DNA of 64,000 nucleotides, from assembly GCF_000308215.1 (NCBI RefSeq), contig NZ_CAJE01000015.1, positions 113,150 to 177,149 of the forward strand, given 5' to 3'. Positions 7,159-15,905 of the stretch are shown here, in pieces. The translations under genes and the position numbers were made by a program. How positions within the stretch are numbered: the first letter of the stretch is position 1; every line of letters starts with the position of its first letter. Below the pieces are notes generated by a model that was not told the DNA's origin, searched no databases, and was given only the letters and a program-made list of their open reading frames with translations. Source of the stretch: Methanomassiliicoccus luminyensis B10 (lineage in GTDB: Archaea > Thermoplasmatota > Thermoplasmata > Methanomassiliicoccales > Methanomassiliicoccaceae).

Positions 7159-9594
7159 TTGGGCCAATGGGACGTCCGCCTTCTATCGGCCACCTATCGC
7201 AGGGTGGATAACGACCAGCTCACCATAGAGCTGTACGGCACGCTGGACGACGGACGCTCCATTACCGCTCGGTACACCGGCTTCGAGCCGTACTTCGATG
7301 TCGTGGAGCCATCCCCCACGACCATCGAGCAGCTGCGCAAGGACCCCGATGTCCGCAGGGTCGAGGAGAGGAAGGTGTTCTACAAGGGAAAACTGCGGCC
7401 TTCCGCGAGAGTGGTGGTGCGATTCCCCTGGCTTGTGCCCGATTTTCGCTCCCGGCTGAGGCGGGACTACGACGTCCTGGCCGCCGATATCCCGTTCCAC
7501 CACCGGTTCATCTACGACTTCGACCTGGGCGCCTGCGTCCGGATATACGGCCAGGAGGCGGTGGGGGAGTACCTCACCGACCTGGTAGTGGATATCGACC
7601 CTGTCGATGGAAAGAACGCCCCGAGGTTCGACACCTTGCCGCCGTTCAACCCCGACCTCAAGGTGATGTCGTTCGACATCGAGAACTCCATCAAGGACGG
7701 CAACGTGCTCACGATATGCTACGCCATCCGCGAGGGCGGGGAGCTCCGGTTGGGAGAACCGATCACTGGTGAGGAGAAGGACATCATAGACGCGTTCACC
7801 AAGGTCATCCAGGACGAGGACCCCGACGTCATCACCGGGTACAACATCGACAATTACGACATACCGACGCTGTTCGAGAGGGGCAAGGTGTCCAGGGCCG
7901 GGAAGCTGGCGTGGGGGCGGGACCTCAGCGAGCCTCGAAAGGTAGGGATGCGGGGGTGGCGCTGCAACGGCCGTTTGGTAGTAGATGCGTGGTGGGCCGC
8001 CAAGATCGCGCTGCGCCCAAAGCAGGAAACGCTCAACCACGTGGCCAAGCTGTGCCTGGGCGAGGAGAAGCTGGACGTGGAGCCGTCCAAGATGGACGAC
8101 GAATGGAGGGACGACCGCGCCAAGGTGATGAGGTACTGCCAGAAGGACGCCGAGCTCGCCCTCCGCATCCTGGAGTACGTGGGCACGCTGCGCAAGACCA
8201 TGGACCTGGCAGCGGTGTCCAAGCTGCCCATGGAAGACGTCCAGACCTCCGGGAACTCGTCCCTCATCGACTCCATCCTGATCAGGGAGGCCGACCGCGT
8301 TCCGGAGCCGTTCGGCCCGGTGGGCGTGCCACTAACCGGCAACTTCGATGACGACGAGGAGGCCATCGAGGGCGGGTATGTTCACACCATCGAGCCGGGG
8401 CTGTACCACTGGGTCATCGTGCTGGACTTCAAGTCGATGTACCCCTCGCTCATCATCAACAAGAACATCTGCTTCACCACGCTGAGCGACGTCGGAACGA
8501 TAGAGGCGCCCAACGGGGCGCGCTTCCTCTCCAGGGAGCAGAAGGAGGGGCTGCTGCCCAAGATCCTCCGGGAGCTGATGAAGCAGAGGGACGACATCAA
8601 GAAGATGATGAGGGAAACGAAGGACCCCGACGAGTACCGCTACTACGACGGTCTCCAGAACGCCGTCAAGGTCCTCATGAACGCCGTGTACGGCGTGTTC
8701 GCCTCCTCGTTCTACCGCTTCACGGACCGCAACATCGGGAGCGCCATCACCGCGTTCGCCAGGGAGACCGTCAAGACCCTCATCGCCAGGCTAGGTGAAG
8801 AGGGCCACAAGGTCATTTATTCAGACACCGATTCTATTTTTGTAGAGTCACCTCATAAGAATCTGGAAGACACCGTGAAGTTCGGGCAGGAGATCGCCGA
8901 CCGGTTCTCCCGAGAGGTCTCCCAGATGGAGTTCCAGAAGGTACTGGAACCGCTGTTCTCCCACGGCAAGAAGAAGCGCTATGTAGGCCGCTCAGTGTGG
9001 CCGGACCAGGAGCTGCTGATCCGCGGCTACGAGACCAGGAGGAGCGATGCCTTCGACCTCCAGAGCGAGGTGCTGATGACGGTGTTCGAGAAGATCCTTG
9101 ATGGCAAGCCGGAGGAGGCGGTGAAGGTGGCCCGCGACGCCGTGCAGAAGGCCATGGACTGCAAGGCCCCCATCGAGGAGCTGGTCATATCGCGTACCTG
9201 CAAGTCCTTCAACTCCTACAAGGACCCCGATTCCCAGGCCAACGTCCAGGCGGCCAGGAAGATGATGCATCTCGGCTATGACTTCATCCCGGGGATGAAG
9301 GTCTCCTGGATCGTGACCGATTCCCGAAAGACCCCGCAGGAGGTGGAGCCGTACATCAGCGGGCGCACGTTCGAGCACAAGCCGGACTGCAAGTACTACG
9401 CCGAGAGGATCGCCCAGACCGCCGCCAGGGCTACTGAGGTGTTCGGCTGGGGCGAGAAGGACCTCATGACCGGCTCGCAGCAGGTGACCCTTTTCGACAG
9501 CGCCTTCTCCTCCGGGCCGGAGCCGCCGAGGAAGAAGAAGGAAGGGTCGGCCAAGAAGACCAGCAAGAGCCTCGACCTGCGAGATTTTATGTGA
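7159..9594 (+). CDS. polB: Family B replicative DNA polymerase
   Basis: An 811-residue archaeal PolB with both activities. The 3'-5' exonuclease shows SFDIENS (Exo I, about residue 172), GYNIDNYD (Exo II) and YCQKDAE (Exo III). The polymerase shows DFKSMYPS (motif A, about 425), KVLMNAVYG (motif B) and YSDTDS (motif C, about 553). The C-terminus is Lys/Ser-rich and ends DLRDFM, probably a PCNA-interacting tail. The start appears to be TTG 7159, 4 nt after the GTPase stop; no in-frame ATG or GTG gives the full N-terminal domain. It is distinct from the mobile-element PolB at 50,093. Confidence 0.95.
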   Translation: MGQWDVRLLSATYRRVDNDQLTIELYGTLDDGRSITARYTGFEPYFDVVEPSPTTIEQLRKDPDVRRVEERKVFYKGKLRPSARVVVRFPWLVPDFRSRLRRDYDVLAADIPFHHRFIYDFDLGACVRIYGQEAVGEYLTDLVVDIDPVDGKNAPRFDTLPPFNPDLKVMSFDIENSIKDGNVLTICYAIREGGELRLGEPITGEEKDIIDAFTKVIQDEDPDVITGYNIDNYDIPTLFERGKVSRAGKLAWGRDLSEPRKVGMRGWRCNGRLVVDAWWAAKIALRPKQETLNHVAKLCLGEEKLDVEPSKMDDEWRDDRAKVMRYCQKDAELALRILEYVGTLRKTMDLAAVSKLPMEDVQTSGNSSLIDSILIREADRVPEPFGPVGVPLTGNFDDDEEAIEGGYVHTIEPGLYHWVIVLDFKSMYPSLIINKNICFTTLSDVGTIEAPNGARFLSREQKEGLLPKILRELMKQRDDIKKMMRETKDPDEYRYYDGLQNAVKVLMNAVYGVFASSFYRFTDRNIGSAITAFARETVKTLIARLGEEGHKVIYSDTDSIFVESPHKNLEDTVKFGQEIADRFSREVSQMEFQKVLEPLFSHGKKKRYVGRSVWPDQELLIRGYETRRSDAFDLQSEVLMTVFEKILDGKPEEAVKVARDAVQKAMDCKAPIEELVISRTCKSFNSYKDPDSQANVQAARKMMHLGYDFIPGMKVSWIVTDSRKTPQEVEPYISGRTFEHKPDCKYYAERIAQTAARATEVFGWGEKDLMTGSQQVTLFDSAFSSGPEPPRKKKEGSAKKTSKSLDLRDFM

Positions 9595-9696
9595 TGCCCG
9601 GGGGGCTCTGGACTCAACAGTCTCCTTATCAAGTTCAAAACCCTAGACAGATACGTTTAACTTCCCAACATAACGTGCCACGGGTGGGTTTCGGAT

Positions 9697-10107
9697 TTGA
9701 TCGGGAAGGTAGAGATCATCGGAGAGTGGTCCCAGGACGGTTCCCTTGACCAGACTGGCGAACGGCGGATTTTGAACGTGCAGGAATTGAAGGAAGCGGT
9801 CAAAAGGGCCGGCGACGTCGATCTCCAGGTCATCCTTGCCGGCACCGTGGCCATATTGGGCGTTCATTCGGAGGACGGCGAGAGGCTGTTCTCCCTCGAA
9901 GTGCATATCCCCCTCCTGAGAGAGGAGGGGGGCGAGTGCGACCTGGCGGTGCTGGAGAGCAGGACCGCCGCGCTGAGGGAGCTGAAGTCGAACGGGTATT
10001 ACCTGGAAGGGCAGCTCAGCGCCGTCAAATGCTTCAAGGAAGGCGCCTTCGAGGAGCTGGACGCCGAGCTCGATCTCATCGAGACCTCCCTGGCGTCCTC
10101 CGAGTAG
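9697..10107 (+). CDS. Uncharacterised protein
   Basis: A 136-residue acidic protein with probable alpha/beta structure and no motif I can name. It begins at TTG 9697 (IGKVEIIGEW); no upstream ATG is available. It has no signal peptide or membrane segment. A C-terminal helix (FEELDAELDLIETSL) may form a coiled coil. GC and codon use match the neighbours, so it is probably a real gene. It sits alone between polB and the L15e promoter. Confidence 0.55.
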   Translation: MIGKVEIIGEWSQDGSLDQTGERRILNVQELKEAVKRAGDVDLQVILAGTVAILGVHSEDGERLFSLEVHIPLLREEGGECDLAVLESRTAALRELKSNGYYLEGQLSAVKCFKEGAFEELDAELDLIETSLASSE

Positions 10108-10220
10108 GTACGCCGCGGCCCGGCCGCCCCGCGCCGGCCCCATGCCCTCTTCACCGCCGACGGCTTCGAGGCTTTATCCATGCCGTCCCCGGCCCGGCGG
10201 GCCTCGGCCTGAACGAAAAG

Positions 10221-10230
10221 TTATATAATA
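10221..10230 (+). promoter_or_regulatory. TATA box of rpl15e
   Basis: TTATATAATA, preceded by an A-rich BRE-like CGAAAAG, is a good archaeal TATA element. Transcription would start near 10254-10257, which gives an approximately 80-nt leader before the L15e start codon. Confidence 0.55.
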
Positions 10231-10255
10231 TGGATTGATGTGTCGAGCCCTAGTC

Positions 10256-10324
10256 ACGAGAGACCATATCTCGTCGGAGATGTGCCCCCTTACAGGGGTG
10301 AATCCTTAAACGCCGCTGCGGCGG
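10256..10324 (+). promoter_or_regulatory. Structured 5' leader of rpl15e with competing hairpins
   Basis: Three stem-loops fill the leader. CATATCTC/GAGATGTG (10265-10284) is an 8-pair stem with a GTCG loop. CCCCT-TAC-AGGGG spans 10286-10298, and CGCCG-CTG-CGGCG spans 10311-10323. A fourth pairing, ACGAGA (10256-10261) with TCTCGT (10269-10274), would exclude the first stem, so two alternative folds exist. Ribosomal proteins often regulate their own leaders; a role here is inferred from structure only. Confidence 0.45.
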
Positions 10325-10336
10325 CAGGTGACACAT

Positions 10337-10990
10337 ATGACAACCAACGAAGTCGAGAAGCCCGCGGTCGATGAAACTGAGGAACAGAAGAAGACCGTCC
10401 AGGGCAAGAACATGTACCATTTTATAGCCGAAGCCTGGGACAGGCCTTCTGACAGCTATGTAAAGCAGCTGCAGTGGGAGCGCCTCATTCAGTGGCGCAA
10501 GGACGAGAACTTCATGAAGATCGAGCACCCCACCAGGCTCGACAGGGCCCGCAAGCTCGGCTACAAGGCCAAGCAGGGCTTCATCGTCGTTCGCGGCAGG
10601 GTCCGCAAGGGCTCCCTGAGAAAGAGGCAGATCCGCAAGGGCAGGAGGGCCAAGCGCCGCGGCATCAACAAAATCACCGCCGGCAAGAGCCTGCAGAGGA
10701 TCGCCGAGGAGCGCGCATCCAAGAAGTACCCCAACCTGGAGGTCCTTAACTCCTACTGGGTGGGCATGGACGGCCTGCACGAGTGGTACGAGATCATCAT
10801 GGTAGACCCGCACCACCCCGTGATCAAGGCGGACAAGACCATCAACTGGATCTGCGAGCCCCAGCACAAGAAGAGGGCCTTCCGCGGCCTCACCGCCGCT
10901 GGCAAGGCCGGCCGCGGCCTGAAGTGGAAGGGCAAGGGCGCCGAGAAGGTCCGCCCCTCCATCAACGCCCACAAGCATCAGGGCAAGTAA
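10337..10990 (+). CDS. rpl15e: 50S ribosomal protein L15e
   Basis: A 217-residue large-subunit protein. The canonical core begins at [16 protein letters not shown] and runs through [15 protein letters not shown] and the Arg-rich [11 protein letters not shown] stretch to the basic tail ([18 protein letters not shown]). Archaeal L15e usually has about 190-195 residues. Here an extra acidic N-terminal segment of about 25 residues ([18 protein letters not shown]) precedes the core, which is unusual. ATG 10337 follows AGGTGA at a usable distance, so the extension appears genuine. A T-rich stretch at about 11,022 probably ends the transcript. Confidence 0.95.
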   Translation: MTTNEVEKPAVDETEEQKKTVQGKNMYHFIAEAWDRPSDSYVKQLQWERLIQWRKDENFMKIEHPTRLDRARKLGYKAKQGFIVVRGRVRKGSLRKRQIRKGRRAKRRGINKITAGKSLQRIAEERASKKYPNLEVLNSYWVGMDGLHEWYEIIMVDPHHPVIKADKTINWICEPQHKKRAFRGLTAAGKAGRGLKWKGKGAEKVRPSINAHKHQGK

Positions 10991-11115
10991 GCCCCAAACG
11001 CCTTCCAAAATCCCCTTTCCCTTTTTTACATTTCTCCCACGATCGTACCTGATTCGCTGAACTATGCCAGGGAACGGGCGAGGGGCCCGGGCCTTGGGGG
11101 CCAGGTCTGGAGCGC

Positions 11116-13539
11116 TCACCTCCTGGCCCGCACCAGCACCACTGCCATAACGAGCAATGCCGCTACGACGATGCCGATAATCAGGTACGTCCAGATCGTG
11201 TCATCAGGGTCACTGGAGGCGCTCAGGCTCACGGCCCCGAGACTTCTGACCTCGCCGCCTATGGATGACACGCTCATGGTCCGATCATCGAAGCCGGCCG
11301 CGGATATCGAGACAGTGTAGTCGCCCGGAGATGCCTGGAAGGAGAAGGAGCCGTTGGGATCGGTCATTGCATGTTGCCCATCGCTGAGAGTGATCGTCGC
11401 CCCTTCCACTGGACGGCCCTGCTGGTCAACGAGGGTCCCGCAGATCGTGCCCCGAGGGAAGCGGTCGATCGTGAACGAGACCTCGCGCACCACGGTCCTT
11501 CCGGCATTGTCCGACAGCCTGACCTCTACGGTGTGGTCCCCGTCGTCCAGCTCCAGCTGTGCCGGCGAGGCTGCGATGCTCCAGTCCCCTCCGTCCACAC
11601 GGACCTCGCAGCGATCTATGCCTGCAGGGGAGTGGCCGCTCCAATCGAGCGTGACGCTGCCGGAGCTGAGGATCTGGGCGTCCGAGGGCGAATCGATGGT
11701 TAGTGTCGGCGGGGCGGTATCCTGGACCGTGCTCCAGTATATATTGTCCACCCATGCGCAGCCGCCGCCGTTGCCGTTGCGCTCGTACGACCACGTCAGT
11801 TCATTGGTGCCGCTTTCTAGAGCAATGCTCTTGCTTTGCCACGCCGTAGAAGTAGCTGAATCGACGATCGCCCCGTTCACTTTGAAGGTCATCTCATCCG
11901 TACCTTTATCCCCCGACACCTTCCAGTCAAAATAGATGGCCCCCGGACCGCTGACGATAACAGTCATCTCCGTCATTCCCCCGTCGGAGACGTCCCCGCT
12001 CTGAGCAGAGGTACCGCCCTCGGAGGACTCGCCGCTGAAGGGGAACCAGCCAGCGGCGCCGGTGGTCCCTAAGGTCAGGGAGGTGCCGGTAGCCTGATCC
12101 AGGGAAGTGGATGGGTAATCATAGAGGAACGCCCTTACCGTGCCCGGAACGTTGGCGCCCGCGTCGGGCGATTGGGGAGAGACCTGGGAAGGCGAACCCG
12201 GGACATAGGTCGCTGAATACCTCTCCACGCGGAACGAAGAGATCTGCACATATCCTGTCCCAAGACCGACGCTCAGGAAGAATTCGGCCGGGTCGGTGTT
12301 GTACAGGCCCTCAAGGTCCGATATGTCCAGGCACATGAATGGCGAATGGCTTTGGTTGGACGGGACGAACAGCGGAGCTACTTTCCCCAAGGGCGAGGCT
12401 TGACCACCTATGCCGATCTCGAACTCGCGGTCGTTGGCCGTGGGGCCGTCAAGATGCCATACTGCCAGAAGGCTCGGGGAATAGTCCTCCCGGTCGACAA
12501 TATAGGTGAGCATTATGCCGTCCCCGATCTCCTCCAGCGCCTCGTAGGTGAGCCAGTAGTATCCGTTGTCGCCCCACGAGGAACCCCAGGAGTTGACCAC
12601 CCTGAACGCTCCTACATCGCCATCGTCGGCGATGGAGCTATCGTAGCCGACAAGGGTCTGGGCATGATCTAGGGCCATTGAGGCATCGTACTCCGCCGAG
12701 GACAGCACGAGGTCGTCCCCGAAATTTTCGAAATTATCAGCGGCCAGTCCGAAGGTCACGGGAGTCCCGGAAGCCAGAAGGGCCTTTAAGATATCCACGG
12801 TGTCCTCGTTAAGGGGGACCATCACGGTCTCATAGGCGCGGTGCAGGGGAGCCTCCCGGGAGGCGGCCTCATCGCCCCAGCTCAGGAGGTCCGTGTCATC
12901 ATAGGGCATGGCCGAAAGGGTCGGGATCCCCCAATCCGTGATGACGTCCCCGATCTGGCTCATGACCGTACCAGAGTCCGTCCCCCCGTTGACCCGATTA
13001 TAGGCCCATGCCGGCGAGAGGAGCTGCGATGCGTTCCCGATGGAGGCCTCGGTCCACCCGTTGTCCTTGGCCTCTAGATATCCGTAGCAGTAATAGGCCA
13101 TAGCCCAGGCCGCACAGGAGCCCTGGTTGCCCTGGTTGCCGACCTGAGGGAAACACGGGTCGGCCGAGAGGTCCACCGAAGCGGGAGCGCTCCCCAGGGT
13201 CTCGGCCAGGCCATCCAGTACGATAACGTTCCCGACCATATCTTCCCAGGCCTCCGCGGTCGGCGGGGCCAGGCCGGTGCCGTGCCCGTCTATGATAACA
13301 TTATAATCTTTATCAGGGTCCCGCTCCCCGACCGCCTGCCTCAGTGATTCCATCAGAGAGATGTCCATTGCGCGTGTGGACGTCCATGTTGCCGGCGTTC
13401 TCTCGAGAGCAACGCCTCCGTCGTCCTCCCAAGACTGAGCCGAGCCCATCGCGGGGCCGAGCGGGGATGCCAGGAACAGGAAGGTCAACATCAAAGCAAA
13501 AGCGGCGGTCAGGACACGGGGGCGCGGGATCATGCTCAT
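11116..13539 (-). CDS. Secreted, membrane-anchored papain-family (C1) cysteine peptidase
   Basis: An 807-residue exported protease. A signal peptide (residues 1-34) leads into a C1A peptidase domain with the oxyanion Gln139 and Cys142 in GNQGSCAAWA, His292 in LDHAQ, and Asn316 in VVNSWGSSWGDNGYYW. After the peptidase come jelly-roll/concanavalin-like and Ig-like beta regions. A carboxypeptidase-regulatory-like repeat follows (GRPVEGATITLSDG, about 705), then a C-terminal transmembrane helix (about 780-802) and a short Arg tail. The mature enzyme therefore acts outside the cell while tethered. GGAGAG precedes the ATG. Substrates cannot be read from the sequence. Confidence 0.88.
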   Translation of the reverse strand: MSMIPRPRVLTAAFALMLTFLFLASPLGPAMGSAQSWEDDGGVALERTPATWTSTRAMDISLMESLRQAVGERDPDKDYNVIIDGHGTGLAPPTAEAWEDMVGNVIVLDGLAETLGSAPASVDLSADPCFPQVGNQGNQGSCAAWAMAYYCYGYLEAKDNGWTEASIGNASQLLSPAWAYNRVNGGTDSGTVMSQIGDVITDWGIPTLSAMPYDDTDLLSWGDEAASREAPLHRAYETVMVPLNEDTVDILKALLASGTPVTFGLAADNFENFGDDLVLSSAEYDASMALDHAQTLVGYDSSIADDGDVGAFRVVNSWGSSWGDNGYYWLTYEALEEIGDGIMLTYIVDREDYSPSLLAVWHLDGPTANDREFEIGIGGQASPLGKVAPLFVPSNQSHSPFMCLDISDLEGLYNTDPAEFFLSVGLGTGYVQISSFRVERYSATYVPGSPSQVSPQSPDAGANVPGTVRAFLYDYPSTSLDQATGTSLTLGTTGAAGWFPFSGESSEGGTSAQSGDVSDGGMTEMTVIVSGPGAIYFDWKVSGDKGTDEMTFKVNGAIVDSATSTAWQSKSIALESGTNELTWSYERNGNGGGCAWVDNIYWSTVQDTAPPTLTIDSPSDAQILSSGSVTLDWSGHSPAGIDRCEVRVDGGDWSIAASPAQLELDDGDHTVEVRLSDNAGRTVVREVSFTIDRFPRGTICGTLVDQQGRPVEGATITLSDGQHAMTDPNGSFSFQASPGDYTVSISAAGFDDRTMSVSSIGGEVRSLGAVSLSASSDPDDTIWTYLIIGIVVAALLVMAVVLVRARR

Positions 13540-13716
13540 CTCTCCGAGAGGGCCATCGAGGACATGGTTTTCTAACTAATCGAATCAAGTCCAATAATAT
13601 AGAATGGAACGGATGAAATATGCAGATGCGAACGCCTCTCCCCCGCCGGGGGCGTCCCGCCTGAGCGGAATAGAGCGAAGGCGCTGCCTCCACTCGACGG
13701 CCTCCGCAGGCAGGCT

Positions 13717-14577
13717 TCATCCATCAATAATGCCCTTGATCCGCTCGGCGATCTCTTCCTCGCTCATTCCGATGAGCGGGTAGAAGGCAGGCTGCTCGAA
13801 GCGGACCTCCCTAATCTTATCCATGTTCCCGAGGCCGTACCCGAAGACCACCGCGGACGCCTTGCTGTTCCGAAGCACGTCCTCCACGCTGCGGTCGGTG
13901 GTCACCTTGAGCTTGGAGGCCCACTTCTCCAGTATCCTTACCGGGCCGTCCCTGTTTGAGGTGACCACGGTCACGCGGCATCCCCTCTTCATCAGCATCC
14001 ATGCGGCCAGGGCGTCCCTCTCGCTCTCCACTACCGCCACCACCTTGCCCTGGCTTCTCATGGGCAGGCCCCCGGGCCCGGGGATATACTCGCTGAATAT
14101 GTACGCCTTCTTCCCCCGGACCTCCACATAGAAGGTGATGTCGGGATGGGACAGGTTCACCTTCACCCCGCGGTCCTCGTTGGCCAGGAAGATGGCCGAG
14201 CCGACCTCGCGACCCACGTCCATGCTCTTGTAGGGGTGATTGCCTTCCCTTCGGGCCTTGACGGCGAAGGTCTGCCCCTCCTTCAGCACGCCGAGGGAGT
14301 ATTTCGCCGCGGCCTCCTGCATCTCCGCCATCTCGCTCCCGGAGATGAGCGCCGGGGACACCGAAGCGACGCCGAAGACCCTCCTGAGGACGGTGACGGC
14401 CTCGTCGATCCGGTCGGTGGTCACATATATCCGCCCCTGGGCCGAGTCCACCAGGGCCTCCAGCCCGCTGTGGGCCAGGGATGATAGCATGTTGTCGACC
14501 AGAACGGTCTCGAAGTACCGCCGTACACTGGGGCTCTTCAGCCCGACCTCGGCGTAGCGAACCAGGATGACGTCCAC
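13717..14577 (-). CDS. THUMP-domain ThiI-like protein lacking the PP-loop
   Basis: A 286-residue relative of ThiI, the tRNA 4-thiouridine synthase. The N-terminal ferredoxin-like region (VILVRYAEVGLKSPSVRRYFE) and the THUMP domain (TFAVKARREGNHPYKSMDVG) are well conserved. So is the linker GPGGLPMRSQGKVVAVV. Where ThiI carries the ATP-binding PP-loop SGGxDS, this protein has ESERDA. The C-terminal portion is shorter than in ThiI (about 390 residues). It probably still binds tRNA or RNA but is unlikely to adenylate it. It lies divergently from the sulfite-exporter gene with only about 80 nt between starts. Confidence 0.8.
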   Translation of the reverse strand: MDVILVRYAEVGLKSPSVRRYFETVLVDNMLSSLAHSGLEALVDSAQGRIYVTTDRIDEAVTVLRRVFGVASVSPALISGSEMAEMQEAAAKYSLGVLKEGQTFAVKARREGNHPYKSMDVGREVGSAIFLANEDRGVKVNLSHPDITFYVEVRGKKAYIFSEYIPGPGGLPMRSQGKVVAVVESERDALAAWMLMKRGCRVTVVTSNRDGPVRILEKWASKLKVTTDRSVEDVLRNSKASAVVFGYGLGNMDKIREVRFEQPAFYPLIGMSEEEIAERIKGIIDG

Positions 14578-14655
14578 GCCGGGATGATGCCTGCCTCGGT
14601 ATTATCTTTTTGCGGTTCCGAGAGTATATCTACCGGCCAGCCGTTCGTCCACCCC

Positions 14656-15489
14656 ATGGACCCCCTGATCGCCCTGGGCATCTTCATCGCCGCCATCGTG
14701 GCCGGCCTGGTGGGGGCGCTGTTCGGCATAGGAGGGGGCATAGTCATCATCCCCGTGCTGACCATCGCTTTCGGGCTCGACATCAAGGAGGCCATCGGCG
14801 CCAGCCTCATCGGGGTCATCGCCTCGTCCACCGGCGCGGCCTCCCGCTACCTGAGCAGCGGGCTGGTTAATATCCGCCTGGGCATGGTCATGGAGCCCTT
14901 CACCGCCGCCGGCTCCATCGTCGGCGCGATCATCGCGGTGTACCTCGATCAGGCGGCCCTGGCGGCGGCCTTCGGCGCCATCCTCGTATACAGCGCGTAC
15001 TCCATGCTCAGGAAGACTGAGGCCGCCATTCCCGCCCAGGACTGCTGCTATTCCGGCCTCTCGGGCCGCTACGTCGACCAGCGAACCGGGGAGGAGGTCT
15101 GCTACGAGGTGCGGCACCTCCGCCGGGGGCTGGGGGCGAGCTTCCTGGCCGGGAACATGGCCGGCCTGCTGGGCCTGGGGGGCGGGCTGGTGAAGGTGCC
15201 GGCGATGAACCTGTGGATGGGGGTGCCCCTGAGAGCGGCGACCGCCACCTCCAACTTCATGATCGGGGTGACGGCGCTCGCCGGCGCGGCCGTCTTCTAC
15301 GCCAACGGCCTCATATCCCCGGTGCTGGCGGCGACGGTGGCCGTGGGGGTCTTCGCCGGCGCCACCCTGGGAACGAGAGTGTCCGGACGCATCGCCGTGG
15401 CCTCGCTGCGGAAGTACTTCGCGGCCCTGCTGCTCATCGTCTCCCTGCTCATGTTCCTCCGTGCGGCCGGGATAAGCGTGGGGGTGTGA
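14656..15489 (+). CDS. TauE/SafE-family membrane permease
   Basis: A 277-residue protein of eight or so hydrophobic helices with the two family repeats. GLVGALFGIGGGIVIIPVL lies at the N-terminus, and NMAGLLGLGGGLVKVPAM after the central cytoplasmic loop. The family exports sulfite, sulfoacetate or related anions. The central loop (about residues 125-160) carries a CC pair and several charged residues. ATG 14656 is chosen because the first membrane helix starts there. The stop lies 1 nt before the DUF1634 gene, a pairing common for this family. Confidence 0.88.
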   Translation: MDPLIALGIFIAAIVAGLVGALFGIGGGIVIIPVLTIAFGLDIKEAIGASLIGVIASSTGAASRYLSSGLVNIRLGMVMEPFTAAGSIVGAIIAVYLDQAALAAAFGAILVYSAYSMLRKTEAAIPAQDCCYSGLSGRYVDQRTGEEVCYEVRHLRRGLGASFLAGNMAGLLGLGGGLVKVPAMNLWMGVPLRAATATSNFMIGVTALAGAAVFYANGLISPVLAATVAVGVFAGATLGTRVSGRIAVASLRKYFAALLLIVSLLMFLRAAGISVGV

Positions 15490-15490
15490 C

Positions 15491-15838
15491 ATGGACGAGC
15501 ATGCGTACCGGCATACCCGGCTGAACAGGTGGACCCGCCTCGTCCTGGAAGCGGGGATGGTCCTGAGCGTGGCCACCCTGGTCCTCGGGCTCGTCCTTTT
15601 CGCCCTGTCCCCGGTGGAGCATCAGGAAGTAGATATGACCTTGGGGGAGATCGCCTCCGGCATCATGGAGGGCAACCCCATCGCCGTGCTGGACCTGGGG
15701 ATCATATTCCTCATAGCGACGCCCCTGACCAGGGTGGTGGCCGCCCTCATCGTGTTCATCTCGGACCGGGAGCCCCGCTACGTCCTGGTATCGCTGGCGG
15801 TGCTCGCGCTCATCGGCCTGGCCGTCCTGACAGGATAG
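15491..15838 (+). CDS. DUF1634 membrane protein
   Basis: A 115-residue protein with three predicted membrane helices (LEAGMVLSVATLVLGLVLF, LDLGIIFLIATPLTRVVAAL, YVLVSLAVLALIGLAVL). The sequence and length fit DUF1634, which is repeatedly found next to TauE-type permeases. It starts directly after the permease stop, so the two are very likely translated from one message and may form a transport complex. Confidence 0.85.
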   Translation: MDEHAYRHTRLNRWTRLVLEAGMVLSVATLVLGLVLFALSPVEHQEVDMTLGEIASGIMEGNPIAVLDLGIIFLIATPLTRVVAALIVFISDREPRYVLVSLAVLALIGLAVLTG

Positions 15839-15905
15839 CGGACCATGACGTCCAGATGGAAACATTCTTGAACCGACGACAGATGCTTGAGTGAGTTGCT
15901 CAGGG

